64,000 nucleotides of DNA from Candidatus Kuenenia stuttgartensis (lineage in GTDB: Bacteria > Pseudomonadota > Alphaproteobacteria > SMXS01), in contig CALQFM020000007.1 in NCBI GenBank assembly GCA_943329845.2, positions 24,972 through 88,971 on the forward strand, in the 5' to 3' direction. Made by a program: the position numbers and the translations under genes. The notes under the pieces were generated by a model, which was not told the origin of the DNA, made no database searches, and was given only the letters and a program-made list of their open reading frames with translations. Positions 37,673-49,757 of this stretch are shown here, in pieces; position 1 is the first letter of the stretch; the number at the start of each line of letters is the position of its first letter.

Positions 37673-39187
37673 TCAGTCTTTGTCCCAGATCGGCTTGCCG
37701 CTGCCCGGCAGGCCAAGACGGTGCCACTTGTCGGTGACGGTCGCGATCACGTCGTCGCGCATGCGGATCTTGCGGCCCCATTCGCGCTTGGTCTCGGGCG
37801 GCCATTTGTTGGTGGCGTCGAGGCCGATCTTGCTGCCCAGGCTCTCCTCCGGCGAGGCGAAGTCCAGATAGTCGATGGGGGTGTTCTCGATCAGGGTGAT
37901 GTCGCGGGCCGGGTCCATGCGGGTCGAGATCGCCCACATCACATCCTTCCAGTTCCGCGCGTCGATGTCGTCGTCCACCACGATCACCCACTTGGTGTAC
38001 ATGAACTGGCGCAGATAGGACCAGACGCCCAGCATGACACGCTTGGCATGGCCGGGGTAGGCCTTGCGCATGGAAACCACGGCGATGCGGTAGGAGCAGC
38101 CTTCGGGCGGCAGCCAGAAGTCGGTGATCTCGGGGAACTGCTGGCGCAGCAAGGGAATGAAAACCTCGTTAAGCGCCTCGCCGAGGACGCTGGGCTCGTC
38201 CGGCGGCCGGCCGGTGAAGGTGGACAGGTAGATTGGATCGCGGCGCATGGTGATCGCCGACACGGTGAACACCGGGAATTTTTCGACCGAGTTGTAATAG
38301 CCGGTGTGGTCGCCATACGGACCTTCCTCGGCGTAGTCGGTCAGCGAGACATGGCCTTCCAGCACGATCTCGGCCTCGGCCGGCACCTTCAGCGGTACGG
38401 TCTTGCAGTCGACCAGCTCGACCTTCTTGCCGCGCAGGAGGCCGGCGAACTGATATTCGGACAGCGTGTCCGGCACGGGCGTCACCGCGGCCAGGATCGT
38501 CCCCGGATCGGCGCCGATCACCACGGCGGCGGGCAGCGGCTCGGATTTCTCCTGCGCCCACCGCTGGTGGTGCTGGGCGCCGCCCCTGTGCTTCAGCCAG
38601 CGCATGATGGTGGTGTTGCGCCCGGTCACCTGCATGCGGTAGATGCCCAGGTTGAAGTCGTCTTCCTTGCGCTTGCCCGGTCCCTTGGTGACGACCAGCG
38701 GCCAGGTGATCAGGGGCGCGGGCTCACCGGGCCAGCAGGTCTGGACGGGCAGGGCGGACAGGTCGATATCATCGCCCTGCAGCACCACCTGGTGCACCGG
38801 CGCGCTGGACGTGGTCTTGGGCTTCATGGCCATGACGGTGCGCAGCAAGGGCAGCATGTCGAGCGCCTCGCGCCAGCCGCCGGGCGGCTCGGGCTGGCGC
38901 AGGAAGGCGAGGGTCTCGCCGACCTCGCGCAGTTCCTCTGGCCGGCGCCCCATGCCCATGGCCACCCGCTCGACGGTGCCGAAAAGGTTGACCAGGACCG
39001 GCATGGCGCTGGGCGTGCCGTCCGCCTTCACCGCGTTCTCGAACAGCACGGCGGGGCCGCCCTCGGCCAGCAGCCTGGTCTGGATCTCGGTCATCTCCAG
39101 TACGGTCGAGACCGGCTCCGTGACGCGCACCAGCAGGTTGCGGCTTTCGAGCGTCGCCATGAAGTCGCGCAGGGAGGAATAGGGCAT
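37673..39187 (-). CDS. ubiD: 4-hydroxy-3-polyprenylbenzoate decarboxylase
   Basis: 504 aa prenylated-FMN-dependent decarboxylase of ubiquinone biosynthesis, normal UbiD length. Recognisable parts are [29 protein letters not shown] around the cofactor pocket, [26 protein letters not shown] and [16 protein letters not shown]. It needs prenyl-FMN made by UbiX; no ubiX gene is in the window. It lies directly after ubiA (3-base gap), which makes its substrate. Confidence 0.96.
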   Translation of the reverse strand: MPYSSLRDFMATLESRNLLVRVTEPVSTVLEMTEIQTRLLAEGGPAVLFENAVKADGTPSAMPVLVNLFGTVERVAMGMGRRPEELREVGETLAFLRQPEPPGGWREALDMLPLLRTVMAMKPKTTSSAPVHQVVLQGDDIDLSALPVQTCWPGEPAPLITWPLVVTKGPGKRKEDDFNLGIYRMQVTGRNTTIMRWLKHRGGAQHHQRWAQEKSEPLPAAVVIGADPGTILAAVTPVPDTLSEYQFAGLLRGKKVELVDCKTVPLKVPAEAEIVLEGHVSLTDYAEEGPYGDHTGYYNSVEKFPVFTVSAITMRRDPIYLSTFTGRPPDEPSVLGEALNEVFIPLLRQQFPEITDFWLPPEGCSYRIAVVSMRKAYPGHAKRVMLGVWSYLRQFMYTKWVIVVDDDIDARNWKDVMWAISTRMDPARDITLIENTPIDYLDFASPEESLGSKIGLDATNKWPPETKREWGRKIRMRDDVIATVTDKWHRLGLPGSGKPIWDKD

Positions 39188-39190
39188 GGT

Positions 39191-40129
39191 TTATCCCGGT
39201 TGGCCGGCAATGATGGCAGCAAAGACGATCCAGCCAAAGCGTATGTTGGACCTGAACAGCCGCAGGCAGGTTGCCGGATCGTTGATGTCGAGGCGGGCGA
39301 TCTGCCAGGTGAAGTGGACGCCCGCCAACGCGAGTCCGGCGTAGAAAAGCGGCTCGAGATCGCAGAGGACGCCCGCAAAGGACCACAGCGCCAGCGCGCC
39401 GCCGTAGACCGCGCACAGGAACGGCTTCGTCCCCGCGCCCAGAGCCAGCGCCGAGGACTTTACGCCCGCGGTCGTGTCGTCCGCCCGGTCCATGTGGGCG
39501 TAGATGGTGTCGTAGCCCAGCGTCCAGCAGAAGCAGCCCAGGTAAAGCAGCAGCGCCGGCCAACCCGGATATTGACCGGTCACAGCCGGCCAGCCGAGCA
39601 GCGCGCCCCAGTTGAAGACGATTCCGAGCACGGCCTGCGGCCAGTGCGTCACCCGCTTCGCCAGCGGATAGAGCACGACCAGCGGCAGCGACAGCACCGC
39701 CACGATGACGGTGCGCGGCGTGAACGACAAAAGGATGGCGAGACCGATCAGCCCCAGCACGATCACCAGCGCGACCGCGCCCGGCACGCCGATGGCGCCG
39801 CTGGCGATCGGCCGGCCGGCCGTGCGCGCGACCCGGGCGTCGATGTCCCGGTCCCAGATGTCGTTGACCGCGCAGCCCGCGCCGCGCATCACCAGCGCGC
39901 CGGCGCCGAACGCCAGCAGGATCAGCAGGATTTCCGGCGACCATGGCCGCAGGCCCGTGTCGGTCACCGCCAGCATGGTGCTCCACCAGCATGGCCACAG
40001 CAGCAGCCAGGCGCCGACCGGCCGGTCGAGCCGCATCAGCCGCGCCCAGGGCCGCAGCCGCGCGGGCAGCGAGCGGTCGACCCAGCCGCCTGGAACGGCG
40101 TCTGCGGGGCGAGAAGTAGTCGGCTCCAT
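39191..40129 (-). CDS. ubiA: 4-hydroxybenzoate polyprenyltransferase
   Basis: 312 aa inner-membrane prenyltransferase attaching the polyprenyl tail to 4-hydroxybenzoate. The two Asp-rich motifs are visible: NDIWDRDIDARVARTAGRP and YAHMDRADDTTAGVKS. Eight to nine hydrophobic segments cover the sequence. The first ~28 residues are a non-conserved cytoplasmic extension. It is divergent from rsmE with 67 bases between starts. Confidence 0.96.
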   Translation of the reverse strand: MEPTTSRPADAVPGGWVDRSLPARLRPWARLMRLDRPVGAWLLLWPCWWSTMLAVTDTGLRPWSPEILLILLAFGAGALVMRGAGCAVNDIWDRDIDARVARTAGRPIASGAIGVPGAVALVIVLGLIGLAILLSFTPRTVIVAVLSLPLVVLYPLAKRVTHWPQAVLGIVFNWGALLGWPAVTGQYPGWPALLLYLGCFCWTLGYDTIYAHMDRADDTTAGVKSSALALGAGTKPFLCAVYGGALALWSFAGVLCDLEPLFYAGLALAGVHFTWQIARLDINDPATCLRLFRSNIRFGWIVFAAIIAGQPG

Positions 40130-40196
40130 CAGGGCAGCTTCCGCTTCGTCATCGAAGTGTGTTAGCGCTATCGCGGTTCAGGAGCAACCGCCCGTC

Positions 40197-40961
40197 ATGG
40201 CCTACGATCACTCGAAAATCCGCCTGTTCGTCGATGCGCCGCTGACGCCGGGCGCGGCGGTCGAGCTGGCCGCCGATCACGTCCACTACATGCGCGCGGT
40301 GATGCGCCAGCGCGAGGGCGACCGTTTCCATATCTTCAACGGACGCGACGGCGAATGGGTTGCCGAGCTGACCGCGCTGGGCAAGAAGGCCGGGGCGGCG
40401 CGGCTCCACGAGCGAATCCGCGAACAGACCTCGGTGCCCGACCTCTGGCTCGCCTTCGCGCCGATCAAGGGCGCGCGGCTCGACTTCGTGGTGCAGAAGG
40501 CCACAGAGCTGGGCGTCGCCGTGCTGCAGCCGGTGCTGACCGAGCGCACGGTGGTCCGCAACCTCAACCTGGACCGGCTGCGCGCCAACGCCGTCGAGGC
40601 GGCCGAGCAGTGCGAGTGCCTGGGCGTGCCAGAGATCCGCGAGCCCCAGTCCCTGCGCAACCTGCTGGGCGGCTGGCCGGACGGACGCGGCCTGATCTTC
40701 TGCGACGAGGGCGGCGACCGGCCCGCGCTCGAAGCCCTGGACTCGGTGAAAGGGCAGGGGACTTCGTGGGGTATCCTGACCGGGCCGGAAGGCGGCTTCT
40801 CGGACGCCGAGCGGGCGCTTATCCAGGCGCAGAAGCGTGCGCTGCCGATCAGCCTGGGTCCGCGGATCATGCGCGCCGACACCGCCGCAGTCGCGGCGCT
40901 GGCTCTGTTTCAAGCCACGCTGGGCGATTGGGACACGAGCGCCGTGCACCGCTCCGCGTGA
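40197..40961 (+). CDS. rsmE: 16S rRNA (uracil-1498-N3)-methyltransferase
   Basis: 254 aa SPOUT methyltransferase acting on helix 44 of 16S rRNA. The N-terminal PUA-like domain (RLFVDAPL, HYMRAVMRQREGD) precedes the knotted SAM domain with LAFAPIKGARLDFVVQKATELG, GPEGGFSDAE and LGPRIMRADTAAVAAL. ATG 40197 begins the conserved part; AGGAG lies slightly far upstream. It is followed by gshA, a common alphaproteobacterial pairing. Confidence 0.95.
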   Translation: MAYDHSKIRLFVDAPLTPGAAVELAADHVHYMRAVMRQREGDRFHIFNGRDGEWVAELTALGKKAGAARLHERIREQTSVPDLWLAFAPIKGARLDFVVQKATELGVAVLQPVLTERTVVRNLNLDRLRANAVEAAEQCECLGVPEIREPQSLRNLLGGWPDGRGLIFCDEGGDRPALEALDSVKGQGTSWGILTGPEGGFSDAERALIQAQKRALPISLGPRIMRADTAAVAALALFQATLGDWDTSAVHRSA

Positions 40962-41027
40962 TTGGCTCTTGAAAGCTGCCTCGGCAGCCGTTACTTGGCG
41001 GTACTCAAACGGGGTGGAGCCTAATTC

Positions 41028-42395
41028 ATGGCCGGCGTACCGGGCCAAGCAAACCAGACGCTGGTGGAGTCGAAGAGGCAACTCGTCGACTACATCGAGA
41101 GCGGGAACAAGCCCAAGGAATACTGGCGCGTCGGCACCGAGCACGAGAAGTTCGGCTTCCGCTGGTCCGACAAGCAGGCGCTGCCCTATGACGGGCCGGC
41201 GGGCATCCGCGCTGTCCTGAACGGCATGAAGCGGTTCGGCTGGGAGCCGGTCTCCGAGGGCGACAACGTCATCGCGCTGAAGCAGGACGGCGCGTCGATC
41301 ACGCTGGAGCCGGGCGGCCAGTTCGAGCTGTCGGGCGCGCCGCTCGAAAGCATCTGGCAGACCTGCGACGAAGTGAACACCCATCTGACCCAGGTGCAGG
41401 AAGTGTCCCGCGAGCTGGGCATCGGCTTCATCGGCCTGGGCATGACGCCCAACATGCGCCGCGACGACGTGCCGATGATGCCGAAGGGCCGCTACCAGAT
41501 CATGCGGCGCTACATGCCGACGGTCGGCACCATGGGCCTCGACATGATGTTCCGCACCTGCACGGTGCAGGCGAATCTGGACTATTCCTCCGAAGCCGAC
41601 ATGGTGAAGAAGTTCCGGGTGTCGCTGGCGCTGCAGCCGGTGGCGACGGCGCTGTTCGCCAACTCGCCCTTCATGGACGGCAAGCCCAACGGCTATTTGT
41701 CCTATCGCAGTCACATCTGGGAAGACACCGACCCCGACCGCTGCGGCGTGCTGCCCTTCGTGTTCGAGGCCGGCATGGGTTTCGAGCGCTACGTCGACTA
41801 CGTGCTCGACGTGCCGATGTACTTCATCTACCGCGACGGCCAGTACATCGACGTGGCCGGCCAGTCGTTCCGCGACTTCATGAACGGCAAGCTGCCCGGC
41901 CGTCCCGGTGAACTGCCCACCATGGACGACTGGGAACAGCACATGACCACCGTGTTCCCGGAGGTCCGCCTGAAGAAGTTCCTCGAGATGCGCGGCGCCG
42001 ACGGCGGCCCGTGGAAGCGGCTGTGCGCGCTGCCGGCGCTGTGGGTCGGCCTGCTCTACGACCAGGGCGTGCTCGACGCCGCCTGGGACATCGTGAAGGA
42101 CTGGACGATCGAGGACCACGACCGGCTGCGTTCGGAGGTGCCCCGTCTCGCGCTGAAGGCAACAATCGGCAACGAGACCATCCAGGACGTGGCGAAGAAG
42201 GTGCTGGCGCTGTCTTCGGAAGGCCTGCGCCGCCGCGCCCGGCTCGACTACAAGGGCGACGACGAAACCGGCTTCCTCGCCTCGCTCAAGCACATCGCCG
42301 AAACCGGCCGCACCCAGGCCGACGACCTGCTGGAGGCGTATAACGGCCGCTGGAACGGCAGCGTGCTGCCGGTGTTCGAGGAATTCGCGTACTGA
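41028..42395 (+). CDS. gshA: glutamate-cysteine ligase, class III (plant type)
   Basis: 455 aa. It makes gamma-glutamylcysteine, the first step of glutathione synthesis. The plant/alphaproteobacterial class is shown by [53 protein letters not shown] and [27 protein letters not shown]. Glutathione synthetase (gshB) is not in the window. ATG 41028 fits the family start. Confidence 0.95.
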   Translation: MAGVPGQANQTLVESKRQLVDYIESGNKPKEYWRVGTEHEKFGFRWSDKQALPYDGPAGIRAVLNGMKRFGWEPVSEGDNVIALKQDGASITLEPGGQFELSGAPLESIWQTCDEVNTHLTQVQEVSRELGIGFIGLGMTPNMRRDDVPMMPKGRYQIMRRYMPTVGTMGLDMMFRTCTVQANLDYSSEADMVKKFRVSLALQPVATALFANSPFMDGKPNGYLSYRSHIWEDTDPDRCGVLPFVFEAGMGFERYVDYVLDVPMYFIYRDGQYIDVAGQSFRDFMNGKLPGRPGELPTMDDWEQHMTTVFPEVRLKKFLEMRGADGGPWKRLCALPALWVGLLYDQGVLDAAWDIVKDWTIEDHDRLRSEVPRLALKATIGNETIQDVAKKVLALSSEGLRRRARLDYKGDDETGFLASLKHIAETGRTQADDLLEAYNGRWNGSVLPVFEEFAY

Positions 42396-42407
42396 GGCGC
42401 GATGCGC

Positions 42408-42785
42408 CTACAGGTCGAACGCGACCAGCAGCCCCGCGAACAGGCCCAGCGCGCCGAACACCAGGAAATATTTCGGGCTGGCTTCCTGGAGCGCCCACAG
42501 CACCGCCGACACCAGGAAGATCGCGCTGAAGCCGACGGCCGAGGTGTTGAGCAGCACGCCGATGACGTGCTTCCAGCCGGGGACCCGGTCGAAGTCGAGG
42601 GCGGCTTTCTCCAGAAAGCCGACGCTGCTGACCCAGTAGAGCAGGGCGATCGCCAGCAGGTAGAGCGCGATGCCGCCGGCCGCCGCCAGCCAGCGCGTGC
42701 GTGTGCTCGCTACCAGATGCTCGTCGATGCCGCCGCGCGGCGCCGAGAGGATGTCGTGATAGGTCTTGTTGCGCCTGAAATCCAT
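42408..42785 (-). CDS. hypothetical inner-membrane protein
   Basis: 125 aa with three predicted membrane helices (about residues 32-52, 74-94 and 103-124) and a short charged N-terminus. No domain recognised. The strand is opposite to gshA, converging 12 bases from its stop, and the pattern of hydrophobic blocks supports genuine coding. Confidence 0.65.
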   Translation of the reverse strand: MDFRRNKTYHDILSAPRGGIDEHLVASTRTRWLAAAGGIALYLLAIALLYWVSSVGFLEKAALDFDRVPGWKHVIGVLLNTSAVGFSAIFLVSAVLWALQEASPKYFLVFGALGLFAGLLVAFDL

Positions 42786-42953
42786 GCGCCGCCCGGCGAA
42801 ATGCGTCAGCCTAGTCCCACGCCGCAGCTTGGGCCTTTTGACGCCGGGACGCCACCCTAATTTGGGTACTGCTCTGCGGGCGTGCCGAATTTACCGCCGA
42901 CGGGACGCGCGGCGGACGTGGCGCCAGGCCACGCCCAGCCGCCGCTTCCGTCT

Positions 42954-44390
42954 TCAGGCGGCGGCGGTGCCGCCCACCGTCAGGCCGTCGATCAGCATGG
43001 TGGGCTGGCCCACGCCGACGGGGACGCCCTGGCCGCTCTTGCCGCAAGTGCCGATGCCCGAATCCAGCTTCATGTCGTTGCCGATCATGCGGATGTGCTT
43101 CAGGGCTTCCGGACCGACGCCGATCAGCGTGGCGCCCTTCACCGGCGCGCCGACCTTGCCGTTCTTCACCCGGTAGGCCTCGGTGCAGGTGAACACGAAC
43201 TTGCCGCTGGTGATGTCGACCTGGCCGCCGCCGAAGTTCACGGCATAGATGCCGTCCTTCACCGCCGCGAGGATTTCGCCCGGGTCCTTGTCGCCGCCCA
43301 GCATGAAGGTGTTGGTCATGCGCGGCATCGGCATATGGCCATAGCTCTGGCGCCGTCCGTTGCCGGTGGGCGCCATGCCCATCAGCCGGGCATTCAGCCG
43401 GTCCTGCATGTAGCCCTTGAGGATGCCGTCCTCGATCAGCACGGTGGACGAGGTGGGCGTGCCCTCGTCGTCCACGGTCAGCGAGCCGCGGCGGCCCTCG
43501 ATGGTGCCGTCGTCGATCACGGTGACGCCCTTGGCGGCGACCCGCTCGCCGAGGAGGCCGGCGAAGGCCGAGGTCTTCTTGCGGTTGAAGTCGCCTTCGA
43601 GGCCATGGCCGATGGCCTCGTGCAGCATGACGCCGGGCCATCCGGCGCCCAGCACCACTTCCATCTCGCCCGCGGGCGCATCTTCCGATTCAAGATTGAC
43701 CAGCGCCTGGCGCAGCGCCTCGTCGACCTGCATGCGCCAGTTGGCGGGGTCGAGCAGCTCGGCATAGCCCCAGCGGCCGCCGGCGCCGTAATGGCCGCTC
43801 TCTTGGCGGTCGCCCTTGCCGGCGATCACCGACACGTCGAGGCGAACGAGCGGACGAATGTCGCGGACGCGCTTGCCGTCGGCGCGGACGATCTCGACCA
43901 CCGACCATTCGCCCGACAGCGACGCCGACACCTGCCGCACGCGCTCGTCCAGCGAGCGGGCATAGGCGTCCATGCTCTCGAGGATGCCGACCTTGGCGTC
44001 AAACGCCACCTGGTCGAGAGGGTTATCGGGCGCATAGAGCTTCTGATTGGTGCCGTTGGGCGGCGGGGTCATGATGCCCGAGCGGCCGCGGCGCACCGCC
44101 CGCACCGTCTCGGACGCGCGCTTGAGCGCCTGCTCGGACAATTCGGAGGCGTGGGCATAACCGGTCGATTCACCTGACACGCTGCGCAGGCCGAAGCCGC
44201 GCGCCGTATCGAAGCTGGCCTTCTTCAGCCGGCCGTCGTCGAACACGAAGCTCTCCGACTGGGTGTATTCGAGGTAGAGCTCGCCATCGTCGCAGCCCGC
44301 GAGCGCGTCCTCGGTGATGGACAGCGCCGACGCCTCGTTGAGGCCGGTCTGCATATAAAAGAGGTCCCTGGCGATTGATTCGTCCGACAT
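42954..44390 (-). CDS. tldD: TldD metalloprotease
   Basis: 478 aa. TldD with TldE/PmbA forms a zinc protease that processes modified peptides such as microcins and antitoxins. The zinc motif is HEAIGHGLEGD. Other family features are GFGLRSV, VLGAGWPGVMLHEA, IDDGTIEGRRGS and GVPVGVGQPTMLI at the end. ATG 44390 (MSDESIARDLF) begins the conserved region; upstream in-frame residues are unlike the family. Divergent from coxB. The partner tldE is not in the window, which is common. Confidence 0.95.
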   Translation of the reverse strand: MSDESIARDLFYMQTGLNEASALSITEDALAGCDDGELYLEYTQSESFVFDDGRLKKASFDTARGFGLRSVSGESTGYAHASELSEQALKRASETVRAVRRGRSGIMTPPPNGTNQKLYAPDNPLDQVAFDAKVGILESMDAYARSLDERVRQVSASLSGEWSVVEIVRADGKRVRDIRPLVRLDVSVIAGKGDRQESGHYGAGGRWGYAELLDPANWRMQVDEALRQALVNLESEDAPAGEMEVVLGAGWPGVMLHEAIGHGLEGDFNRKKTSAFAGLLGERVAAKGVTVIDDGTIEGRRGSLTVDDEGTPTSSTVLIEDGILKGYMQDRLNARLMGMAPTGNGRRQSYGHMPMPRMTNTFMLGGDKDPGEILAAVKDGIYAVNFGGGQVDITSGKFVFTCTEAYRVKNGKVGAPVKGATLIGVGPEALKHIRMIGNDMKLDSGIGTCGKSGQGVPVGVGQPTMLIDGLTVGGTAAA

Positions 44391-44648
44391 TGAGTTTTCC
44401 GATCTGGGAAGGCATCCGTTTGCGTTGGTCCTAATATGGACTGTGGCCATGCGCAATTCGACCATCAATTATGCAGGCCGCGCAGAGGCATCCGCAGGCG
44501 ATCCGATGTACAGCAGGCGGGCATGAATTGCGCTTGCAAGCCCGCCGCCGGACGCGCCATAACCGGTTGTCGGGGTCAAAGTCTGGGTGTAGTGTCGCGC
44601 CGACTTTTCAGGCCCCTCAGGGTGACCTTTGCGAACCGAAGGACGAGA

Positions 44649-45551
44649 ATGTCTAAAGCAAAAACAATAGCGGCCGTTACGAGCTCGCTGCTCTTTTTCG
44701 CCACCGCCGGCGCGGCGTTCGCCGACATCCCGGTCAAGGGCGAAGCCAAGCCCTGGCAAATGGGCTTCCAGGTCGCCGCGACCGACGTGATGCAGGAGAA
44801 TACCTGGTTCCACGACAAGCTGCTGCTGCCGATCGCGGTGGTGATCGCGGTCTTCGTCGCGGCGTTGATGGTCTATGTATTCGTCCGCTTCAACGCGAAG
44901 TCGAATCCGGTTCCCAGCAAGAACGCGCACAACACGACCATCGAGGTGGTGTGGACCGTGGTTCCGACCATCATCGTCGCCATCATCGGCATCATCAGCG
45001 TCCGGCTGGTTTATTTCCAGGATGCGCCGCCCGCCGATCTCGCGGCCTCTTCGGGGATCACGCCGGCCGGCAAGGAAATCGTGCTCAAGGCGACCGGCAA
45101 CCGCTGGTACTGGGAATACGAGTATCCGGAGGAGGGAGTGTCGTTCTCCTCGATCCTGGTCGAGGACGCCGACCTGAAGCCGGGCCAGCCTCGCCTGCTG
45201 ACCGTCGACAATCACATCGTCATCCCGGTCAACACCGTGATCCGCCTGCAGGTGACATCCAATCCGCAGGACGTGATCCACGCCTGGACCATCCCGTCGT
45301 TCGGCGTGAAGGTCGACGCCGTTCCCGGCCGTCTGAACGAGCGCTGGTTCCGCGTGATGCCGGGCTTCGAGGGCCGCTACTACGGCCAGTGCTCGGAACT
45401 GTGCGGCCAGCGTCATTCCGCCATGCCGATCACGGTCGACGTGGTGTCCAACGAAGAATACCAGGCCTGGCTGGCGACGACGAAGGCGGCCTCGAACGGC
45501 TCGCCTGCCGGCCAGACGACGATCGCCCTCAACATGGGGGCCGCGGAGTAA
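44649..45551 (+). CDS. coxB: cytochrome c oxidase subunit II
   Basis: 300 aa. A cleavable N-terminal segment (to about residue 25, AFA-D), two membrane helices (near 57-78 and 100-122) and a periplasmic cupredoxin domain. The CuA centre is shown by QCSELCGQRHSAMP plus the upstream His in VIHAWTIPSFG. This subunit accepts electrons from cytochrome c. It is the first gene of the oxidase cluster and is divergent from tldD across a 258-bp gap that should hold the operon promoter; no clear motif is seen there. Confidence 0.97.
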   Translation: MSKAKTIAAVTSSLLFFATAGAAFADIPVKGEAKPWQMGFQVAATDVMQENTWFHDKLLLPIAVVIAVFVAALMVYVFVRFNAKSNPVPSKNAHNTTIEVVWTVVPTIIVAIIGIISVRLVYFQDAPPADLAASSGITPAGKEIVLKATGNRWYWEYEYPEEGVSFSSILVEDADLKPGQPRLLTVDNHIVIPVNTVIRLQVTSNPQDVIHAWTIPSFGVKVDAVPGRLNERWFRVMPGFEGRYYGQCSELCGQRHSAMPITVDVVSNEEYQAWLATTKAASNGSPAGQTTIALNMGAAE

Positions 45552-45577
45552 TCCGCGCCGAGAGAAGAAGGACTTAA

Positions 45578-47212
<1,635 letters not shown>

Positions 47213-47226
47213 CCGGGAGAACCAAC

Positions 47227-48153
47227 GTGTCCGACGCGATGCTCGCATCGGTCCGGTCCACCGACGTACCAGGCAAGCCCGACGGCATGGAACCCCGTGT
47301 CGTCGACTACCTGGCGCTGCTGAAGCCGCGGGTCATGTCGCTGGTGGTGTTCACCGGCCTCGTCGGCCTGGTCGCCGCGCCAGGCGGCATCCATCCGGTG
47401 CTGGGCCTGATGGCGATTCTGTGCATCGCGGTGGGCGCCGGCGCTTCCGGCGCCCTCAACATGTGGTACGACGCCGACATCGACTCCCGCATGTCCCGTA
47501 CCATGGGCCGTCCGATCCCGTCGGGCCGGCTCAACGACAGTGACGCGCTCGGCTTCGGTATGGCCCTCTCAGTCGGCTCGGTGATCGTGCTCGGCCTGTT
47601 CATCAACGTGCTGTCGGCCGCGCTGCTCGCCTTCACCATCGCCTTCTATGTGGTGGTCTACACCATTTGGCTGAAGCGCCGGACGGTGCACAACATCGTC
47701 ATCGGCGGCGCAGCCGGCGCCCTGCCGCCGGTCATCGGCTGGGCGGCGGTGACCGGCAGCGTGACATGGGAGCCGCTGCTGCTGTTCGCCATCATCTTCA
47801 TGTGGACGCCGCCGCACTTCTGGGCGCTGTCGCTGTTCGCCAAGGGTGACTACGAAAAGGTCGGCGTCCCCATGCTGCCGGTGGTCGCGGGCCAGCGTGA
47901 AACCCGCAAGCAGATCCTGATCTACAGCCTGCTGCTGGTGCCGCTGGCGGTGCTGCCGACCGTGCTGGGCATGGCGGGCTGGCTCTACGGCGCGTTCGCC
48001 GTGGCCTCGGGTGGCTGGTTCCTTCATCTGGCTTGGCGCGTCTGGCGTGGCGAGGACATGACCCAGCCGCGCCGGCTGTTCCTGTTCTCGATCTTCTACC
48101 TGTTCGGCGTGTTCGCCGCGCTGCTGGTCGAAAAGCTGGCGGGGCTGAGCTGA
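47227..48153 (+). CDS. ctaB: protoheme IX farnesyltransferase (heme O synthase)
   Basis: 308 aa membrane prenyltransferase converting heme b to heme o, needed for the heme a of this oxidase. The Asp-rich motif is in [19 protein letters not shown], and [20 protein letters not shown] and [11 protein letters not shown] are typical. Start GTG 47227 has GGGAGA upstream. Stop overlaps the coxF start (TGATG). Confidence 0.96.
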   Translation: MSDAMLASVRSTDVPGKPDGMEPRVVDYLALLKPRVMSLVVFTGLVGLVAAPGGIHPVLGLMAILCIAVGAGASGALNMWYDADIDSRMSRTMGRPIPSGRLNDSDALGFGMALSVGSVIVLGLFINVLSAALLAFTIAFYVVVYTIWLKRRTVHNIVIGGAAGALPPVIGWAAVTGSVTWEPLLLFAIIFMWTPPHFWALSLFAKGDYEKVGVPMLPVVAGQRETRKQILIYSLLLVPLAVLPTVLGMAGWLYGAFAVASGGWFLHLAWRVWRGEDMTQPRRLFLFSIFYLFGVFAALLVEKLAGLS

Positions 48154-48290
48154 TGCCGCTGCATGAGGAGCACAGGAAGCGCCGGGTGCGAAACTGGACC
48201 GTCGCCGGGCTGCTGTTCCTGCTGGTCATCCTGTTCTATCTGGGGTCCATCGCCAAGATGGCGGGAGGCGGCCATGTCTGGGGGCATTGA
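48153..48290 (+). CDS. coxF: CoxF-type small membrane protein of the oxidase cluster
   Basis: 45 aa: a basic N-terminus (HRKRRVRN), one membrane helix (WTVAGLLFLLVILFYLG) and a short tail. Position between ctaB and ctaG, with one-base overlap upstream and a 17-base overlap downstream, matches the small coxF/cox14-like gene of alphaproteobacterial oxidase clusters. Probably an assembly factor; the exact role is not established. Confidence 0.8.
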   Translation: MPLHEEHRKRRVRNWTVAGLLFLLVILFYLGSIAKMAGGGHVWGH

Positions 48291-48852
48291 CCGCCGCACC
48301 GCCGGGCGCAACCGCCGCACCGTGATCGCACTGGCGGGCGTGGTGGCCGGCATGGTCGGCCTCGCCTACGCCTCCGTGCCGCTCTACCGGATCTTCTGCC
48401 AGGTTACCGGCTATGACGGCACGCCGCAGCGCGCCGAGGCGGTGCCCGACCAGGTTTTCGGCCGCGAGGTCAAGGTTCGCTTCAACGCCGACATCGATCC
48501 GAACCTGCCCTGGATGTTCAAGCCCGAGCAGCACTTCGTCGACGTCAAGGTTGGCGAGAGCAAGCTGGTGTTCTACCGGGCAGAGAACAATGCCGGCCAT
48601 CCGGTCACCGGCCAGGCGGTATTCAACGTCACCCCGGCGAAGGCCGGCGCCTACTTCACCAAGGTGGAGTGCTTCTGCTTTACCGAGCAGACGCTTCAGG
48701 CGGGGCAGAAGGTTGACATGCCTGTCAGCTTCTTTATTGATCCCGCCTTCATGACCGACGCCAACATGAAGGATGTGACCTCGATCACGCTGTCATATAC
48801 CTTCTATAACCAAACTCAGGAGGCCGGCGGCAAGACCGCGGCCGTGCAATAA
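48274..48852 (+). CDS. ctaG: cytochrome c oxidase assembly protein CtaG (Cox11)
   Basis: 192 aa. One N-terminal membrane helix anchors a periplasmic Ig-like domain that delivers copper to the CuB site of subunit I. The copper-binding CFCF motif is in [10 protein letters not shown], and the conserved [18 protein letters not shown] follows the helix. ATG 48274 has GGGAGG upstream and lies inside the end of coxF. Confidence 0.96.
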   Translation: MSGGIDRRTAGRNRRTVIALAGVVAGMVGLAYASVPLYRIFCQVTGYDGTPQRAEAVPDQVFGREVKVRFNADIDPNLPWMFKPEQHFVDVKVGESKLVFYRAENNAGHPVTGQAVFNVTPAKAGAYFTKVECFCFTEQTLQAGQKVDMPVSFFIDPAFMTDANMKDVTSITLSYTFYNQTQEAGGKTAAVQ

Positions 48853-48869
48853 GCGAGCAGGGACGAAAC

Positions 48870-49685
48870 ATGGCCGACGCGCACGCCAAACCCAATCACG
48901 ACTACCATCTCGTCGAGCCGAGCATCTGGCCGTTCGTCGGCGCGATGAGCGCGTTCGCGCTCTTCGGCGGCGGCGTCATGGCCATCCACCACAAGGGTTG
49001 GTGGCTGGCCGCGCTGGGCATGCTCGGCGTGCTCTACACCATGTTCGTCTGGTGGCGCGACGTGGTGAAGGAAGCCCATGGCGGCGACCACACGCCGGTG
49101 GTGCAGCTTCATCTGCGCTACGGCATGATCCTGTTCATCGCGTCGGAAGTGATGTTCTTCGTCGCGTGGTTCTGGGCCTATTTCGGTGCGGCGCTCTATC
49201 CGACGCATTTCATCGGCAGCACCTGGCCGCCGCAGGGCATCCAGACCTTCGATCCGTGGCACCTGCCGTTCGTCAATACGCTGATCCTGCTGCTGTCGGG
49301 CACCACGGTGACCTGGGCGCACCATGCGCTGATCGAGGGCGACCGCAAGGGCCTGAAGCAGGGCCTGTGGTGCACCATCATCCTAGGCGCGCTCTTTACC
49401 TGCGTGCAGGCCTACGAATACGGCCACGCCGCCTTCGGCTTCACCGACGGCATCTATGCTTCGACTTTCTTCATGGCGACCGGCTTCCACGGCTTCCACG
49501 TGCTGGTCGGCACGATCTTCCTGATCGTCTGCCTGGCCCGGGCCTATCAGGGCCACTTCAAGCCCGAGCAGCATTTCGGCTTCGAGGCGGCGGCCTGGTA
49601 CTGGCACTTCGTCGACGTGGTGTGGCTGTTCCTGTTCATGGTCATCTATGTCGGTGGCCAGGGCGCCGGCGCCGCGCATCACTAA
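48870..49685 (+). CDS. coxC: cytochrome c oxidase subunit III
   Basis: 271 aa with seven membrane helices. Typical segments are [61 protein letters not shown] and [15 protein letters not shown] [15 protein letters not shown]. It stabilises subunit I and its proton uptake. A terminator-like hairpin follows before SURF1. Confidence 0.97.
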   Translation: MADAHAKPNHDYHLVEPSIWPFVGAMSAFALFGGGVMAIHHKGWWLAALGMLGVLYTMFVWWRDVVKEAHGGDHTPVVQLHLRYGMILFIASEVMFFVAWFWAYFGAALYPTHFIGSTWPPQGIQTFDPWHLPFVNTLILLLSGTTVTWAHHALIEGDRKGLKQGLWCTIILGALFTCVQAYEYGHAAFGFTDGIYASTFFMATGFHGFHVLVGTIFLIVCLARAYQGHFKPEQHFGFEAAAWYWHFVDVVWLFLFMVIYVGGQGAGAAHH

Positions 49686-49713
49686 AGCGCACGCCACGCT
49701 TCAACGGATCTTT

Positions 49714-49750
49714 GTTCGGTCCCGCCTGACGGCGGGGCCGAACCTGTTTT
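49714..49750 (+). terminator. terminator or attenuator between coxC and SURF1
   Basis: GTTCGGTCCCGCC (49714-49726) pairs with GGCGGGGCCGAAC (49731-49743) with one G-U pair and a TGAC loop, followed by CTGTTTT. It lies 8 bases before the SURF1 ATG, so it may reduce rather than block read-through. Confidence 0.75.
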
Positions 49751-49757
49751 GGGGACC

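Noticed and set aside
37721..40165. 814-codon forward open frame opposite ubiD and ubiA
   Set aside because: Shadow of two clear reverse-strand genes; composition rich in Gln, Arg and His with no domain.
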